Below are positions 61,050 to 64,000 of a stretch of DNA of 64,000 nt, piece by piece (the stretch's first letter is position 1; the number at the start of each line of letters is the position of its first letter). The position numbers were made by a program, and so were the translations under genes. The stretch is from Cenococcum geophilum 1.58. Taxonomy: Eukaryota; Ascomycota; Dothideomycetes; Gloniales; Gloniaceae. The stretch covers positions 2,108,001 to 2,172,000 of the forward strand of contig KV748196.1 in NCBI GenBank assembly GCA_001692895.1, given 5' to 3'. Under the pieces are notes generated by a model that worked only from the letters and a program-made list of their open reading frames with translations, made no database searches and was not told the origin of the DNA.

Positions 61050-64000
61050 TATAGTAGACACAAGCAAGCAGATTAATAAAGGTCGAGAGAAATAGAGATA
61101 AGGAGTCAATCTTACGTCTATAGCTAACGTTAACAACTACATTAAGTATAAAATCCTTAAATACGGATATTTTAAGCTTATAAATAACGACCTGTGGGAG
61201 TAATATAAAGAAGACTTTGCGGACTTTATGGAAGATATTCTTAAGACTTATAACCCTACTGCTATCCATAACCTACGAACCCTTTTATATCACCAAGGTG
61301 TATAGGTTAAAAAGGATAAACGAGTTACTATTACACGGTCCTTATATAACATAATATAGGAGGAGGACCAAACGGAATAGACTAAAGAGGAAATCCTAGA
61401 CTAGGTTAAAGTCACTAATAAACTCTTTGCTTCTCCTAAACTTAATGGCATTGCTGGCCTTATACCTAACCTACTTAACCAAATTTGTCCTATAAACCCA
61501 AGCGATTTCGGAATTAATCTTACGGGCTAAAGTATATCTAGTACTTAAGTTACGGACCGTAATACCCCCGTAACCTAAATTACGGACTATAATACCCCTG
61601 TAAACTAAAATATAGACTAAAACCCTCCTGTTGCCTAAGCCACAGATCCACAGACCGCCTAAGTCACAGATCCGCAACCTACTTAAGTAAAGACCTACGG
61701 TAAGGAACTAGCCAACTTAGCTAAGCTCTATACCAACGAATCCAAGTATAGCGGTAAAAACGATAACTTTAACTTTAAACTTACTATCTTTACGGACCTC
61801 TGTTGGAAGGCTGATATTCCTAAATAGGAATTTAGCCAAGCCTATTCTACTATGCTGCGCGGCCTAGCCCTTAACCACTACTATACCAACCTTAAGAGTA
61901 ACCCCCTTAGTGTCTCCTTTAATAAGCTATACAAAGCTATATATAACTTCTTTAAAGGGCCAGAATATAGGCGTAATATCCTTACCTAATGGAATGCGAT
62001 CAAGTTACGGACCGTAATCAATAAGAATACCGAAAAGTCGACTATAGAGTGCCTGCAAATTCTTATCAAAGACCTCCGGCACCTATAGTACGGCCTTAAT
62101 ATTAAGCTTTAAACGGACGACTTCCTATACAACAAGCTTATTACAGCTTACCAGGAAGTAGAACCCTACAAATACGCCTACTATAAGCCTGTAGACACCG
62201 TAGCTAGTCTTATTAACGATTTACGGTCCTCCATTGTAACGTACGAAGTCTTAAACCCGCTAGATAGTATCTAAGCCTTTATCACGGACCTGCAAAACCC
62301 GCAAACTAACTTAGACGCCTACTTTACGGACCGCCGCTACCGCTAGCAGCACCCGCATCGACCAGGTCCTACCCGTAACCCCTATAGCAACTTCTATACA
62401 AAAGCATACCCCTGCAGACAAACTAGCTAAAAGTGCTTTATATGCAGTAAGGAAGGATGTTGGTCTACAAGGTATACCTAGGAAGAACGTGCTAAGTCCA
62501 AGAAGAGATTTGATAACCGTATTAACCAGTTTATTTTGGAATACAAAGGAGAGGAAGTAGAAGAGCCTCCTAATGAGTCAATAGAAGCCCTTATAATTAA
62601 CTTTAACTCAGATACTTAGGAACAGGAGACCTTAGAGACGTTTCTAACTACTTTTGGACCTTTTACGGACAGCTAAGCCTTTAATATTACGACCGTATTA
62701 GCTGACCGCTCCTTCGTATACTTAATTGCACCCGAAAACTAGCCTATAAACATACCCGTTAGACCTATTATAGACGTCACGGACCGCGAATAGGACCCAT
62801 TTGCATATATTACCACTAAACGCTATACCCCTAAAGAATTCTACGGCGTTATAATTGATATAGGTGCCTCTAAGAAATCTACTATAGGTTACGGATAATA
62901 CCTTGTATATAAGACCACTATAAATGATAATACGGACATTAATACTATATAAACTGGGGCCGTAAATGTCTAATTCGGCATCGGCTTAACCATATTAATT
63001 GGATTAGTGGCAGTTAAGACCCTAATTGGCCTAGTTAACTTCCACGTAGTAAAAGCGGACACCCCTTTTCTACTCTGTTTTACGGATATAGATAGGTTAT
63101 AAGTTTACTATAATAATGTTACGGACACCGTAATTGGCCCCGCAACTGCCCCAGGAAGTAAGCATGTTACCCTACTAATTATACGACGATTTGGACACCC
63201 GTTCCTTATATAGGGAGAGACTTTATAGACCTACATTTAGGAATCTTTTGACTATAACCCGTGCTACCTTACCAGTACTAAAATCCACCAACTATACCGC
63301 CGCTTTGGCCACCCGTTAGCCGAAAAGCTATATAGAGTCCTTGAACGCTTTAGACACGACGACGTTAATAGGAAGGCAATCAACCACCTGACCAAATACT
63401 GCTCTTTTTGCTAGAAATACGGACGTTCCCTAAGCAGATTTAAGTTTACCCTTTATAAGGACCTTGACTTCAACCACTTAGTATACGTGGACATTATGTA
63501 TATTAACGGCAGTCCAGTATTATATATAATTGACGAGGCAACCCACTATTAAGCCGCCTGTTGGTTGCAAAATATATCTATAAAACATACTTGGGACATT
63601 TTACGGACCTACTAGATTGATACATACCTTGGACCTCCTAAGTATATTACCCACAACGCTAGTAGGAACTTTATCAGCAAGGAATTCTAATAGTATGCTA
63701 CGGCCATGGCTATTTTAATAAAAGCCGTTCTAGTTAAGGCGTACTGGTCTGTTGGGCTTGTTGAGCGAGCTCACCTAGCCCTATAGAGAGCTTACTAGAT
63801 TATTACGGACGAGTATAAGGATATCTAAAAGGAACTGGCTTTATAGATGGCCGTAAAAGCCGTTAATAACACCGCTGGCCCTAACGGACTAGTACCTACC
63901 CTCTTAGTTTACGGAGCCTACCTAAAGATAAGTAACCTAGGCCCTGCTGCCCCGTCTATTACGGAACAAGTAGCTATAATATAGAAGGCAATGGCCGAAA
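61050..64000 (+). pseudogene. Ty1/copia gag-pol remnant, cut by window edge
   Basis: Gag text starts near 61070 and continues past a repeated Asp/Thr/Pro-rich stretch (61540-61690). Then KLYTNESKYSGKNDNFNFKL, a zinc knuckle CFICSKEGCWSTRYT (about 62437-62481; the final His is Tyr), the protease site IIDIGASKKSTIGYG (62852-62896), the GAG-pre-integrase YRRFGHPLAEKLYRVL with HLTKYCSFC, and integrase YVDIMYINGSPVLYIIDEA (63484-63540) through WSVGLVERAHLAL (63740-63780). In-frame TAA/TAG mark RIP. Reverse transcriptase would lie to the right. Confidence 0.85.

Noticed and set aside
61042..61677. Minus-strand frames of 75 and 68 codons
   Set aside because: Antisense shadows of copia gag; the second mirrors the Asp/Thr/Pro repeats.
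1..64000. tRNA, rRNA or snoRNA genes
   Set aside because: None seen by eye on either strand; a covariance-model search (tRNAscan, Rfam) would be needed to exclude them.
1..64000. Telomere repeats or biosynthetic cluster
   Set aside because: No TTAGGG arrays and no PKS, NRPS or P450 signatures found.

Overview
The window looks like a chromosome segment of a filamentous ascomycete (Pezizomycotina). The left side has genes with many short introns (about 50-110 nt) with GT-AG borders and CTAAC/CTAAT-type branch sites. The rest is a long, very TA-rich transposon island with the marks of repeat-induced point mutation (RIP): CpA/TpG are scarce, TpA is in excess, and old reading frames are full of TAA/TAG where relatives have CAA/CAG. 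All assignments below come from reading translations and repeats by eye; no database search was run.

Layout. 1-1879 holds no gene I recognise. 1880-5372 (minus) is an eight-exon Ser/Thr protein kinase gene with a long C-terminal extension and a late hydrophobic segment. 5373-6462 is a shared divergent promoter region carrying a small nested inverted-repeat element. 6463-9273 (plus) is a fourteen-exon MFS sugar transporter gene that includes one GC-AG intron. These are the only two genes that look intact.

From about 9.9 kb to the right edge everything is transposon. 9902-32778 is a Ty3/gypsy element (G1) with 368/369-bp LTRs, opened by five insertions: two solo LTRs, an 8.1-kb Helitron with a 4 x 257-bp tandem repeat, a 512-bp TA-flanked MITE, and a complete second gypsy element in inverse orientation (G2, 23624-31585). 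32875-34851 is a dead piggyBac transposase. 35-38 kb is degraded DNA with a MULE-like segment and an inserted 228-bp MITE. 38215-42164 is a TIR element with a two-gene Tc1/mariner-like transposon (38387-41673) nested inside. 42168-43773 (minus) is a Crypton-type tyrosine recombinase. 44560-47157 is a MULE transposase. 47163 onward is a minus-strand chromovirus (G5), split by a full G2-family element (G3, 50848-58727) and a partial one (G4, 59510-60405). 60406-64000 is a Ty1/copia element running off the window, with a strongly repeated ACGGAC motif.

How it fits together. The two host genes are head to head and probably share regulatory DNA. The island is a stack of insertions whose order can be read from target-site duplications and from reading frames that resume exactly across each insertion. 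Long elements are heavily mutated while several short ones (228-512 bp) are almost clean, as expected if RIP ignores short repeats or if these arrived later.
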